NCBI GenBank assembly: GCA_021029095.1
Contig: JAJOHG010000348.1
Coordinates: 1 to 27,124, forward strand
Reading direction: 5' to 3'
Length of the DNA: 27,124 nucleotides
From: Phellopilus nigrolimitatus
Taxonomy: Eukaryota > Basidiomycota > Agaricomycetes > Hymenochaetales > Hymenochaetaceae
Below, in pieces: positions 1 to 10,360 of this stretch. Both the position numbers and the translations under genes were made by a program. Position 1 is the stretch's first letter; each line of letters starts with the position of its first letter. Below the pieces are notes generated by a model. That model ran no database searches and was not told the origin of the DNA. It saw nothing but the letters and a program-made list of their open reading frames with translations.

Positions 1-923
1 CCTATCATTATAGCCCTGTATTTGTGACGTAGCTGCCAGGAAGAACCAGGAATCTATACCAAGCAAATCCAGTTCCCCATATTGGTACAGATATGCCGAA
101 GCTGCGAGACTGCTGTAGGCACCGTATTTTTCCTTCCGCATAGGGGTGGACCTAAGGGAGCATGGACTACGCGAAGCAACTAATCCATTCGGAATTTCGG
201 ACATTATTCCTTCGGTGGCAGATCGCGAACTGCGAAGGACGGTGAAACTGAAGTAAGGACTCGCATCGATAGTGATTGTGTGAAGTTTTACATGACTATC
301 AGCGACGTAGGTCCGTTGTTCAGTGTAAGGAAGAATGAGGGTCGAAATCGTTGCGGCTAATGCCGTCTCGGCTCAAGTTCGGCCGCGGAGCCGGGGCGAG
401 TTAAAGTACGTGTCTTCTTACTATCGGTACAGTACTCGACTTCAGAGGGCATGTTGGCAAATTTCTGACTCTGAAAATGTATATCAGTACGCGGGAAGAC
501 GAGGCTACCTCAAATGTTCACTTACAAGTGCCTTGCCTAGGGATTCTGTGATACCCTATCGTCTTGTTCAGAGTCTCCATGGAAGCTTGTGAAAACGACA
601 ATCGTACTTTTCGTTCGACTTCGAGGACCTAGGAGACCGGCCCTTCTCGTCCAAATATGCTTCAATCCGGATTGAAGTATCAGTTGAAGACTTATATCGT
701 TCCTCTGCGCTCCTCTGCTCGTCTCAGACCGTTATTCGGTGCTTTATGGTTGATTGCCACCCTCATATAATCCTGTTCATCAAAAGAGCGCTATCTTCTC
801 TTCTTTCTTCGTACACCTATACGCTGCGTATCTGATATCTAGACTTGTATCGCAAATGCTGGGATTAATAAGTAACCTCATCTCCGCTGTATACAATCGC
901 TATCCCCTGGAACTCCTACCTCG
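1..923. other. Left-end stretch with no recognisable gene
   Basis: I read both strands and found no protein that resembles a known family, no tRNA and no clear repeat. The longest open frame (335-592, +) has no recognisable motif and no convincing splice partners. Part of this stretch may be the 5' flank of the dynamin remnant that begins at 924. Confidence 0.5.
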
Positions 924-1834
924 ATGGGATCTACTCGGATAATCTCGAGCAGAATGTCTTTACAAACTCCTGACAGCCTTGAGATGCCTGTCAAAAACGG
1001 CGAGGAAAAAATGGACGACTCGGAGGGCGGCATTGGGTCTTCAGATGAGCAGATCTCTCAGATGAAGCAGGAATTGCGTAACGTCGTATGCAGACTCCTC
1101 CAGGTCGGGTGAGTGTATTGTATTTCGTATTCCGATAGTGGCAAGATGGCTGACGGTCTTGAAACTCAACTGCGACTGACAGCCCACAAAGCGCGTGCGA
1201 GTACAGGCAAACTCGTCGAGAAAACGATTCGCATACCTGTCTTGACGCTATATCATCACCGTCAGGTAAATCGTCATTAATTCATCATTGCCCCGGCGGC
1301 GTACGACTCGCCCCAAGATCCAGCCTGATATGCTTTCGGTGTGTTTTCTTGTTCCAAATCCGGTTATCTCTTGTTAGTTGAGTTGCGTCAAAGCGTTCCG
1401 ACAGAGATTTATTTGAAGCAGTCTCCTCCAGAGGTCCCCTGGCAATGTTCCGTGTCCGTGCGATTCATGAAAAACGCGAAGGGCGCTTTGCTACTCCAGC
1501 CAAGGAGCCTAAAATTTGGGCTAGTGATATACGACGCGAACGAAGTTGGGGAAAGATTGAAGTGTGCTCAGATCGCCTTACTTAACCCCTCGCAGCCATG
1601 CGAGAAGTTCCTACTCGGACCGATTGTCGAGGACTTTGAGCTGTCGTCCTCGCAGGACTGCGTCTCCGTTCAGATCCAGGGTCCCAAAGAGTCAAATCTA
1701 TGCATACGCGACTTTCCGCGTGAGCAAACCTATCATTTGTGCTAAATAATACTTCTTAACAAGCTAAATGCCCAGGTTTGATTGCAAGCATGAATGCAAT
1801 GCGGCATGGCGAGGACTGCTCATGTGTTCTGTAA
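924..1834 (+). pseudogene. Dynamin-like GTPase remnant (N-terminal GTPase part only)
   Basis: This is a decayed N-terminal fragment of a dynamin-superfamily GTPase, the family of large GTPases that remodel membranes. The first exon (ATG at 924 or 954, to about 1108) ends in a helix plus LLQVG and then GTGAGT. That is the same exon boundary as in the dynamin at 22586-25477, which ends in LHSVG before its donor. A P-loop-like PSGKSSLI lies near 1259-1282. A plausible intron at 1339-1393 joins CFR to VPTEIYLKQ, the counterpart of R-CPTEC. The exon at 1394-1719 carries the stretch before G3 (ERLKCAQIALLNP, then VSVQIQGP) and a changed G3 motif (DFP for DLPG), followed by a conserved GTGAGC donor. 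A short exon from 1776 (LIAS) reaches TAA at 1832-1834. The frame breaks just before the P-loop. The G4 motif, middle domain and GED are missing. Intron positions match the other copy, so this came from DNA duplication and not from a retrocopy. Confidence 0.82.
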
Positions 1835-2041
1835 TGCATTTCAAGAAGTATACATATCTCTCAGGATTGAGCAATGACAAAAGGATTTGATTCGAATAAG
1901 CTAGCGAAAGGATCGCTCGAACGACAGACAGGACGCAGGTTAAAAAAAGAATGAGCATGACCATAATAGTTGTATAAAAGATTGCGGCACAAAGAGGAAG
2001 ACGAGCTAAAGGCTACGTTTACTGCGGAAAATATTTAAACC

Positions 2042-3165
2042 TTAAGTTACAATGGCAGCTTTTCTGTGAGCCATCGACTCGCGGATATTATTTAAGGACA
2101 TCGCCCGCATTTTCCGAGCTTCTTGTCTTTGCGGCGTTCGAGCCTTGGAGCAGTCCCCTCGACCTCTGGAACCGGCATTCAGAAGAGAGCCAAAGCGCGC
2201 AGACAGCTGCACGGCCATTAGAAAGATGAAATTTACCTTCGTGAGTAACCTTTCCAGCTCCGCAGAGTCCTCCGGGGTGAGCCCGTGCGAAGCATCCGTG
2301 CGCGCGGAGAGATGACCCCAATCAAAGTTGTACCCTTGTTGGCGAAGGCTCGGCAACCCGCGCTTGCCGGTAACACTGTCAGGCGTGACGATGTCCGGAG
2401 TGGTGCGTGGCGCAATGCCGTCAAGGCAGAACTTGCTTTCATGTCGTTGTAAGTAGTTCGCTCTCGTTGAAGATGACGAAGTGGAGGAGACGGAGGAGAC
2501 GGAGAACAACGTGGTGGAAGACGCCGACGTCAATGGCCGGGTTGCGTGTTCGGGCGCATCACCATCCAGCGCAAACTGTTCAATAGCTTCGGAGGCGTAA
2601 TAACTTTCGGCCGACTCAATTGAGTGAGTCACGCTGTTGGGAGAGGGAGGTACGTTTTCTAGCTCCTCGGCCTGATGAACCTGCACCGGCTCGGAGACGC
2701 GCTTCGCGACGTCCAACTTGATCGGCTTGAACTCGTCGTCGGTCTGGAGTGAGCCCTTGCGTTCCACATTGTTGTCTAAACGATCTTCACCCTCGCCCCT
2801 GGCGAGTTGTTGGATCTGCCCGTCTCCGGAGTCGATTTCGAAGAAAACAGGTCCATCCAGTGGATACGTGGCTGTGATATTCCCATCAGAGGAATGGTCG
2901 GAAGCGTGTTCTTCAGATTGCGCATCGGAAGACTCAACAGCGCTCAACGTCTTCTCATCGTGTGCCGACTCCGTAATGCTTGGTAGAGACTGCACATAAT
3001 GTATTTTCAGACATCGCATAGATAGCGAGATGTTTGATATATACTTACAGCCACAAGACCCGCTTCCTCGAGTTCGATTGGGTCAGCCTCTGCCACACGT
3101 GCGGATGCCTTACGCGGAAGTCGGCTCTCTCCGCCACGAGTTGACACTTTGCGCGGAGAACTCAT
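2042..3165 (-). CDS. Serine-rich, probably disordered protein of unknown function
   Basis: I do not recognise this protein. The ATG is at 3165. Exon 1 (3165-3049, 39 codons) ends at GTAAGT and exon 2 (2989-2042) follows TGTGCAG; the 59-nt intron keeps the frame, giving about 354 aa. The N-terminus is basic (SSPRKVSTRGG, LPRKASARV) and could be a nuclear or nucleic-acid contact region, though this is only inference. The middle is acidic and Ser/Glu-rich, with a serine/threonine tract near residues 200-220. A more ordered C-terminal patch (YNFDWGHLSART, then PEDSAELERLL) may be the conserved core. No membrane segment or catalytic motif is visible. A further intron near 2150-2240 cannot be ruled out because a GTAAAT donor-like site lies there. 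A TATA-like element sits about 100 nt upstream. Confidence 0.7.
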
Positions 3166-3585
3166 AGCGTTCGACTTTAGAAACGAAGTTTAGAATAGAA
3201 GGATATTCAACAGAAGGTGCACTGAAGCAAGAGAGGTTCGGGCCGACGGTTGTGAATACAAAACTTTTATACTATAGTGCCTTGACGTGTGGCTGAACGG
3301 TGTGCCTGTAAGCAAGTATTACCATAAAAGCCACGTGGAGAACTCTGAAAGTAAAAGCTACAACCAAGGCGCCACGTTGCTATGATATGGTTGACGACGT
3401 ACTCGTAGCAGATCGGAGATTCCACGTAATTCTTGTTTGAATTTCGGTCAGTTGACCTTTCCCGGAAAAAACATCCAAGCTGATGGCGATGACAATGACT
3501 TAAGTTCGGTTAGAGGTCAGTACAATGGTCGCGAAAGAAACTGAACGATACGCTGCTGCAAAACGCACCTAAACGGCAGCTTCAT
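3166..3585. other. Intergenic gap, upstream of 3165 and downstream of 3586
   Basis: This 420-bp stretch lies between two minus-strand genes. It holds the TATA-like box at 3264-3271 and the presumed 3' end of the LYR-motif gene. I see no further gene. Confidence 0.5.
3264..3271 (-). promoter_or_regulatory. TATA-like box upstream of the 2042-3165 gene
   Basis: On the minus strand this reads TATAAAAG, 99 nt upstream of the ATG at 3165, a usual position for a fungal core promoter. Function is inferred from sequence and spacing only. Confidence 0.45.
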
Positions 3586-4221
3586 TTACACCTTTGCACC
3601 TTTCCTATTGAATCTCAACATGCCCATGACCAGCCCATCTCTCCCCTCCGCCATTTTGACAACCTCTTCGAGCGCACCCCAAGCACTATCGTCGATATTT
3701 TGTTGTGCCATCTTCTTCATTTCTCTATTTGCTTCACGTGAGCCTTCCCGTTGAACTCTTATTTTGTAGACTTCCGAATCTGGAGGCAGCTGAGGATTCC
3801 ACGTGCCGCTTGGGTAGAGATAGCGCTTCATCGACCAGCCGTAGTTAGATCTTTGCAGAAAAGACAGGCGATATATGAGACGGTGAGCAAGACCGCGCGA
3901 AAGTGACGAGTTGTGAAGAAATGCAAGAGTGTTGTTTACTTTCGCACGAGGAAAACGAATGAGCTTGTGCTAAGTGACGACCTTCTGCCAATACTCACTT
4001 CGTTCATCAAACTCCCCCAGCCATCTCCTTATCTTCTCCTTTTCAATAGGGTCTATTTCACGAGCCTGTATACGTTTCATTGATTGTGCCGCCGCTTCGA
4101 ATGACGGTCTGTATAAACGTCGGAGGCCTCTCGTCGCCGGACCGTGATGTAGAACCGACGCGGATGTCCCCCGAAGAAAGAGCCTATACAGTGATGTGAA
4201 CTCTGGTGGCAGGGTAATCAT
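3586..4221 (-). CDS. LYR-motif protein, probably mitochondrial
   Basis: The two exons (4221-3999 and 3938-3586) are joined over a 60-nt GTGAGT..AAAG intron and give 191 aa. The N-terminus carries the hallmark LYRLFLR at residues 11-17, followed by a basic segment and RRLYRPSFEAA, as in small fungal Complex1_LYR-type proteins. Proteins of this superfamily usually act in the mitochondrial matrix as assembly factors or accessory subunits for respiratory complexes or Fe-S cluster transfer, working with acyl carrier protein. After the intron comes the segment LAFLHNSSLSRGL and a charged C-terminus ending in MLRFNRKGAKV. No cleavable presequence is obvious, which is common in LYR proteins. The exact partner complex cannot be told from sequence. 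It is divergently oriented to the gene at 4710 and shares a 488-bp upstream region with it. Confidence 0.75.
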
Positions 4222-4709
4222 TGTTGTTCAGTTCAGAGCCAGAATGTAGCCAACGAGAAGAATGCACAGCGTTCGCAAGAGTGGAAGACAAGGTCGTGAT
4301 GCAACTGCAGACAAAGGAGTCACGGTGACGTGACGTTGAACTTATTGTCCAAAAATGGATCGGTTGCGCAGCCACAGCCGTTCCTCCGTTTTCGATATAA
4401 ATAATCGAGTAATTTATGTCTAGACCTATCGTTCCAGTGAAAAAAAAAGTGGAAGAGACTAAGAAAAAAATTTGAACAAAGAAAAATCAGCTTTGTTGTC
4501 CACAATGTCGGCGAACGGATGTTGAGCTTTGTTTGCATCAACTACATGTAAGTATGTGGCTGCAAGGTGGCTTCGGGTTTACATATAATCATTTCTCGCC
4601 TTCCTTCTCCTCATCAACCTTCAACCTTCCCCTACTATATATTCTTAATCTCTGTTTAATTTACTCCCTCGCGCTAACGGACTCCCTTTAACCCAAAACA
4701 TTCAACATC
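4222..4709. promoter_or_regulatory. Shared divergent promoter region
   Basis: This stretch separates the minus-strand LYR gene from the plus-strand gene at 4710. Its right part is a pyrimidine-rich tract (about 4590-4690) with a TATATAT element near 4636-4642, about 70 nt before the ATG at 4710. Long CT tracts just upstream of the start are typical of well-transcribed fungal genes. The left part (4222-4590) shows no gene. Confidence 0.5.
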
Positions 4710-5642
4710 ATGCGATTCAAGCACTCTCTTTTCAGTACCCCGACGCATGCCGAACTACCTGACACCCCGACGTCGCTAAAACACACATGCACTTTCCGTT
4801 CTAGCTTATGCGTCCGATTCCGCATATTCGTCCAGCGCTGGCGCAAGAACAAGACGGCTTTTCAGGGCGCGCAGGACGCGCCCATTGTCCCGCCGTCGAA
4901 GTCTTCGGACAACGAACTCAAGCGCTGCGATTCTCGTCACGCACGACGTACTTCTGACGCTGGCTCCAAAATCGCTTCTATCAGAACAAATGCTGACAAT
5001 GGACCAGACATGATGGTAGACTCGCTGGCCGAGTCCGCAGCGATAGCGTTTACAAACCTTGTAATGCCGACACCCTCGCCTCCAATCGTGATCGCGTCCG
5101 TATTCTGGACAGCCGAGGCGCGCACATTCATCGTACGTGTCGAGTCGGAGTTCACGGTCGCATGCACGGTCGTGCACCCCGTCCGGCGATTTCGGTTCTT
5201 CCGCCTTCTCCTCTCTTGGATCCACGCCCGCCTGGCTCGCATTGGTACAAGCGTTCGCACCGAAAAGAGCAAGAACAAGCCTGCCAATACTGAAATAGAG
5301 TTGGATGATTTCAGCGATGTCAGGGGTCTCGTTGCAAAACCTCCATTGCAGGAGGAATCACGGCAGGAGCATCAACAGAAAACCCAGCAAGAATATCAGG
5401 AGGAAACCCAGCAGAAACAGCAGAAACAGCAGCGCTCTTCAAAGCGAAATTCAGGATGGATAGGCGTGTTTGCTGGTGGAGAATCCGAGAACGGCAAGGC
5501 GAGTCCAAGCTTCGCTATAGACGGTACGAACGACAGACTCGTCGTGCCGGAGATGGATATCGGCGTCGCGTACTTTGCGAGGCATGAGGAAGAGGATGAC
5601 GAGATTTCCTCTTTGAAAAGCTTTTGCTTGACAATTGATTAG
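4710..5642 (+). CDS. Single-exon hypothetical protein with a glutamine-rich segment
   Basis: I do not recognise this 310-aa protein. The ATG at 4710 follows a CT-rich leader and a TATA-like element, and the frame stays open to TAG at 5640-5642. The N-terminal 50 residues are basic (VRFRIFVQRWRKNK). A mildly hydrophobic region with a possible short beta structure spans about residues 115-175 (PPIVIASVFW, RFFRLLLSWIHARL). It is followed by a Glu/Gln-rich low-complexity tract at about residues 213-242 (EEHQQK-like repeats). The C-terminus is acidic. The basic-hydrophobic-disordered pattern fits a small regulatory or membrane-associated protein, but nothing pins down a function. Its neighbours are a LYR gene (divergent) and an Sld7-like gene (convergent, 188 bp apart). 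Confidence 0.6.
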   Translation: MRFKHSLFSTPTHAELPDTPTSLKHTCTFRSSLCVRFRIFVQRWRKNKTAFQGAQDAPIVPPSKSSDNELKRCDSRHARRTSDAGSKIASIRTNADNGPDMMVDSLAESAAIAFTNLVMPTPSPPIVIASVFWTAEARTFIVRVESEFTVACTVVHPVRRFRFFRLLLSWIHARLARIGTSVRTEKSKNKPANTEIELDDFSDVRGLVAKPPLQEESRQEHQQKTQQEYQEETQQKQQKQQRSSKRNSGWIGVFAGGESENGKASPSFAIDGTNDRLVVPEMDIGVAYFARHEEEDDEISSLKSFCLTID

Positions 5643-5830
5643 TAGGTTGATGTTCGGATAATTGCTATCCTGTCGTATTCGCACGCGCTTACCTCCAATT
5701 ATGCCTTCTGTGTTTTCTGTCCCATGTCTCGCAATATGCAATACACAAAAATCCATGTACTTCCTTGAAAAAAAGCAAATCTATGATAACAAGACAATTA
5801 GTGAAGCAAAGACGATAGCAAAACACAAAG

Positions 5831-7202
5831 CTAAGATTGTAACATATACACCCCTACACCCTTTCCTCCTTGATACAACGTGACATGGCCCTGGGCAACG
5901 CGATCGACGAGCTCCGGCCCTGTCTGGCTGGCTTCCAGATCCGACGTCTTTACTATTGCTCTCTGTGCGACACAATTTAGGAAATTGACATAAAGAGAGA
6001 AACTTAAGAAATTAACTGACCAGAGCAAACAAAGTTCCCCGATACACGTGGTTGAAGAATTCTTTGAAGTCGGGATGCTGTTTCCCGACACCTATGGCAC
6101 TCACGAGACGCACAGCGGCCTTCTTGACAAACTGCAAACACAAGGTCAGAGCAACCGGTATGTTAGCTTGAGGAGGGGCATACCAGTTTGTTCTGTGCTT
6201 CAAAATCCGAGATAGCCTCCGCCTCATTTTCTACAGGCGTGTCAAATACATCACCAACCGCGGCCGAAACTGGCACCGGCATTTTAGACTTCCCTTTTGC
6301 AGGTGGTAGCGGAGGGACCTTGAAGACGGGCGCATCATTCTTTAGGCCAACGCGGGAGTTCTTGCCGAGACCGGCCAGATCCATATCCTCCTTCTGTTTC
6401 TTGGTCGGCTCTCCTTCATCCGCATCGCCCTTCTCTTTTTCTTTCCCCTTGACTTTCGAACTGAGCGAACGCTTCATGCCCAAACCAATACGCGCAATAC
6501 CAGCATTTATCGGAGGCTTTCTCGGAGTAGGATCATCCGGCCGTGGTGGACGAAGCTTGGCAACAGGTTTGGGGAGCGGAGCAGGAGGCGGAGCAGGAAC
6601 GACGCGCGCAACGCAAAGTTGCATGACCGATGAAGATGGGTGCGGCCGCCCGTACACGACAATGTCGCTTGGATTAAAGGATGTTGTACTTGCGTCTCCA
6701 AGGCGAATGCGGAGACCCGTATCTGTACATCCTTTGGACATGGACACGGGCGCTGCGCAGAGGTTGTGCGCGAACAGCTGATGGGTGAGGATACAGCGAG
6801 GATGGACGTGACTTTCGAGTGTCAATAAGCACGTCTCCAAGAACAGAAGAAAGAAACTTACAGGCTTACTCCTCCACTAAGATCACAATAGATGTCTTCC
6901 ATATTTACGACTCCGGCGAAGCTCAGACTCGGCCGTCCACGCATGCTCTCGAGAGCGAGAGGTAGGGGCGTCCCAAGTAGCGTGCGGCACGCTTGTGGAT
7001 CGTTGACTGGTATATTGATGACAAACGTGAGTCCATCGAGGAGAAGATGGGAATCAGGCAGCGAAAGGGCGCCGCGATAGAGCAGGCGCGGGGCGACGTT
7101 TTGCGGTGTTGAACTTGGTTCAGAGGTCAAGGTAGGATCGCGAGGCAGTGTTGAGTTGATGACTTTGAGAATAGAAGCAGTAGCAACTTCCGACGCCGAC
7201 AT
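5831..7202 (-). CDS. Sld7-like DNA replication protein (C-terminal Sld7-type domain)
   Basis: There are four exons: 7202-6870, 6777-6184, 6131-6021 and 5962-5831. The introns are 92, 52 and 58 nt and all exons are phase 0, giving 389 aa. The N-terminal domain (LLYRGALSLPDSHLLLDGL, then LALESMRGRP) looks like the ordered N-terminal part of basidiomycete Sld7-type proteins. A long Pro/Lys-rich linker follows (about residues 150-270, including a KGKEKEKG stretch that could serve as a nuclear localisation signal). The C-terminal domain (KKAAVRLVSAIGVG, DFKEFFNHVYRG, FALRRAIVK) matches the helical Sld7 C-terminal pattern I know. In yeast, Sld7 binds Sld3 and tunes loading of Cdc45 at replication origins. 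The assignment rests on recalled family patterns, so the family is likely but not certain. The gene is divergent from the BTB gene at 7644. Confidence 0.66.
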
Positions 7203-7643
7203 TTATGTAACGAACGCGCCCTCACTCACTCGATGAGCGTGCAGGATGAGCTGAACAGCCCCGACGCGTCGACAGACGACGCGCTCCAAAAGTAGCAAGT
7301 GCTTGTACGTACGTACTACATATTACGCAATGGCTTATTTCAAGCGGCGCTCAGAATGCAGCCACAAGCTCTTTGCAAGCGAATCAGCAAGTTTCAATCA
7401 CAACATCTTTTTAACTATTGCGCGGTCGTGCGAGAAAGTGTCCTTGAACTATCTTGCTTGAATTTGACCTTGATTCCTACTAGTACACGTTCTCGGCGTG
7501 GCTTGATCATATATTATTATTACAATACATGCACATGCCGCCGGGATGGCAGTGCTACACGTTGTTGTATCGTGTCCGTCGTATAATTGAATAAGAAAGC
7601 TCAGGATAAGTCCCTATCGCTATCCACTTCTCGTCGATCCGCC
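7203..7643. promoter_or_regulatory. Divergent promoter region between Sld7-like gene and first BTB gene
   Basis: This 441-bp gap contains no gene I can support. It is AT-rich near 7505-7530 (a TATATTATTATT stretch about 130 nt before the ATG at 7644), a weak TATA candidate for the BTB gene. Confidence 0.4.
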
Positions 7644-8524
7644 ATGACTATAAGCGACTCTACCTCTGCCGCCTCTCCGATGACCAGCTCCTCACAAAAG
7701 CACCCAGAGTTTTCTTTTAGCTCTGGTCTTGTCACTTTTCTTGTACGCACTATCCAACGGACGTCTCCCAGAAACGTCCTCGCTGAAACCATTGATTATT
7801 CACCTAGGTGGAGAGCACGACATTCACGGTGCACAAATACTATTTCTTGCGCGACTCGGATTTTTTCCGCGACATGTTCATGCTGCCCCCTGCTCCAGGG
7901 AAACCTTCTGAAGGGGAGTCAGAGGAGAGTCCCATCGTTATCCCGGACCTACTGTGCGTCGATTTCGAGAGATTTCTACGAGTTTTGTATCCAAAGTGCG
8001 CGCTGCTTTTTGAATAATCATCACTGCTCATAACCGAATTTGTATAAAGGAGGATAGGATACGAAGACATAATTTCATCCGACGAATGGGCTTCGGTCCT
8101 CTCTGTGGCGGACAAATTTCAATTCGAGGACGTCCGAAAACTAGCCATCGCTAGACTGTCAAAGTGCACCCTGCCCGTGGATATGATTATACTCGGTCAC
8201 CAATACGGTATCCGTGAATTTCTCGCCACTGGATTCACAGAAATCGGCAAGCGGGACCACGCGTTGAAAGCAGACGAGATCAGACGCCTTGATATTGAGG
8301 ACATCGCGCTTATTATCAGCAAACGAGAGCAGACAGAGTATTTACGCCAGCGTCTGCGAAGCCAGGCTTCGGATTTAGCAAAAGGAAACACTCACACTAC
8401 TGTGGGATCATTACTAACCGCTCTTGATGTTGAACAATATTTCAGTTCTCGCCTTCCTCCCATTGAAAAGACTATTCGTCCTTCCTTTGATCCTCCATCC
8501 TTTATGACTATCCCCTATGACTGA
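7644..8524 (+). CDS. BTB/POZ domain protein, copy 1
   Basis: Three exons (7644-7742, 7808-7995, 8050-8524) give 253 aa in frame. A short Ser/Thr-rich N-terminus leads into the BTB/POZ fold: VTFL, intron, then VESTTFTVHKYYFLRDSDFF, followed by FERFLRVLYP, intron, then SSDEWASVLSVADKF and VRKLAIARL. BTB domains are protein-interaction modules. Many bind cullin-3, but the small fungal BTB family expanded in Agaricomycetes has no assigned partner. The C-terminal half is helical (RRLDIEDIALIISKRE) and carries no Kelch, MATH or zinc-finger domain. Both introns sit at the same codons as in the three BTB neighbours. It is the most diverged plus-strand copy and is convergent with the minus-strand BTB gene at 8794. 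Confidence 0.85.
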
Positions 8525-8793
8525 TTTTTGTCCCCCACTTCGCATCATATTCAAAGCTTTCCTTCTGGCAACACGGTCTAATACGTATGTACAACCCATC
8601 TGTGTATTAGCTTTCGAAGTCCTGTATCTATTCTGATATGTGGAGTATGAACACCCGTGCGCGATTTGTCGAATCACATTATCTGATTATCATGCTCAGA
8701 GAACTTAGTCACGTAGCTTGTGTTTGGATACTCTACATACGAAATCCCGACTACAAAGGACATAGTCCTTCGCCTAGTATACAAATAAAAGCA

Positions 8794-9746
8794 CTATATA
8801 AATAATTTCTTTATCTCAGTCCAGGCCATCCCCTTCATAGACATCTCTCGCGCCCGCGAGATCTTGATGACGTCCTCCATTCCCAGCTCCAGCCCCTCTT
8901 CCAGCGATAGTGGCTCTTCGCGATTACAGAGAACCTGATAGCCAGGCAGGATCCATCCGGGCACGCTATATTTGCGGCCAAGACGGATGCGGTCGACGAC
9001 AGCAAAAAGCTCGTACAAATGATTACTAGCTGCCTTGCGAATCGAGACAAACTTGAGCTTCGCCGAGATTATGAGGATGGTGAGCCATTCACTGGTCGTG
9101 TAATCGAACCGTGAGTCGTACGCCCTGGTAGTCGTGTCATCTTTCGCCTAATGTCTTAAGCGAGCAAAACTTCACTCACAGAGGATAAATTACTGTCAGT
9201 AGAAGCTCAAATTCCGACTTCGCAACGTCTAGAACGATGGGGTTCCGTCGCGATCCATGCCCGAGCTCTTGAGCATCTGATTCCTCTTGTATTTCTCGTT
9301 TGAAAAAATCAGAGTGCGATTTCAAGACCGATTTGTGCACGTTATAAAGTGTCCTTTCGACCTTTGGAACACATCTCTTAGTCTTTGTATTCGACCGCAG
9401 TGTGTCTGAACTGACAACTAACCAGGATCACGACACTCCCATCTTCAAGCCAGAATCGATCGCTTTTTTGATTGGGGGAGAACATGGAGTCTTTCGAACT
9501 CGTGCGTATGTGCTTGGGAGGAACATCGAAGTCGAGCACCGCTAACGGGGAAGTAGCATTCAACTCATCATCATCACCGATAAGTTGTGGCGAGGGAGGA
9601 GTTGACCAGATCCGACCCGAGCTACTTTCGGCCGACCAAGTCAGGTCTTCACATTCGGGCTCGAGGAAGGGCGTTGAGGGACGCTCGTGTGGTGAGGGGT
9701 TCGGCCAACCGTTTTGAAGTGGACGTCTCGATTTCTTCCTAGCCAT
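8794..9746 (-). CDS. BTB/POZ domain protein, copy 2 (minus strand)
   Basis: Exons 9746-9423, 9361-9180 and 9124-8794 give 278 aa in frame (introns 61 and 55 nt). The N-terminal 95 residues are basic at first (ARKKSRRPLQNG) and then Ser/Pro-rich, probably disordered. The BTB fold starts at FWLEDGSVVIL. After intron 1 it continues VERTLYNVHKSVLKSHSDFF and FELLLTVIYP, where intron 2 falls, then TSEWLTILIISAKL and IRKAASNHLYELF. The middle exon is exactly 182 nt, as in the copies at 10361 and 12798. The C-terminal helical region (LSLEEGLELGMEDVIKISRA) parallels the one in the other copies. It is more distant from the plus-strand pair and faces the gene at 10361 across a 614-bp divergent gap. Confidence 0.84.
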
Positions 9747-10360
9747 CTCAGAGGAACATGGGGTTCAGAGCCCGACGAAAGCAAGAGAGCGAGATATTGA
9801 AGTTCATATACAAGGGCTTGATGCGCAGCACGACGTAACTTCCCGGGAAATGAACAGGCACTCGAGGGACCAAAAGACGTGCAAGTGACTCCAGAATGAT
9901 AACAGAATCCCAGATGTGGTAGAGCGGTTGTTAGAAGAACTTCCAAACCCTAATATCCAAGAACAAAAGAACAGCTCATGTCGGTCAGCAGTCGTCGGTG
10001 TGAGATCATAAACGAAGATAGGCAATTCAGTAGCAGCGGCTTATCGTGCACACCCACCCCAACAACTTGATTGCTGGAGTTGGTTGAACGTATTCGCTTT
10101 GCCCGAAGTCAAAGAAGGAAGTAGGTGATGATCGAAGCCGTCGCGTACCGTTTGCCGCGTTATTTGCTGATGTTTTGATTTGTGCCTACTGGTCGGCTGT
10201 GGCCCGAGGCACCGTGATGGGAGCCTACTTATACCCCACCTCGGCGAGCCTCTTATCACAACTTCACTCAGCATTCGACAATCACTGACAGCACAGTCCA
10301 TTCGTACCAATACCTCGTATAGTTCCTCGTTCATAACGAGTAGCGGAGCCATTAACAGAA
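9747..10360. promoter_or_regulatory. Divergent upstream region of two BTB genes
   Basis: No coding sequence is supported here. From about 9859 to 10166 it matches the upstream region of the third plus-strand BTB gene (about 12076-12372), so open frames in it that resemble each other are shadows of DNA similarity. A CTTATACC element near 10228-10236 lies about 130 nt before the ATG at 10361 and may be the core promoter. Confidence 0.6.
9859..10166 (+). repeat. Duplicated 5' flank, unit 1
   Basis: This segment is strongly similar to 12076-12372 in the same orientation. Landmarks shared by both are CGAGGGACYRAAAG, TGATAACAGAAT, a long match through CTTCCAAACCCTAATA, GGTCAGCAGTCGTCGG and then GTGAGATC. 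It is the left flank of the tandem BTB duplication. Confidence 0.85.

Noticed and set aside
335..592. 85-codon plus-strand open frame
   Set aside because: No motif, no splice partners and no family resemblance; probably chance.
1764..1964. Minus-strand frame with hydrophobic residues, just past the dynamin remnant
   Set aside because: It overlaps the last remnant exon, is short, and has no recognisable pattern.
6188..6781. 197-codon plus-strand frame
   Set aside because: Antisense to the low-complexity linker of the Sld7-like protein.
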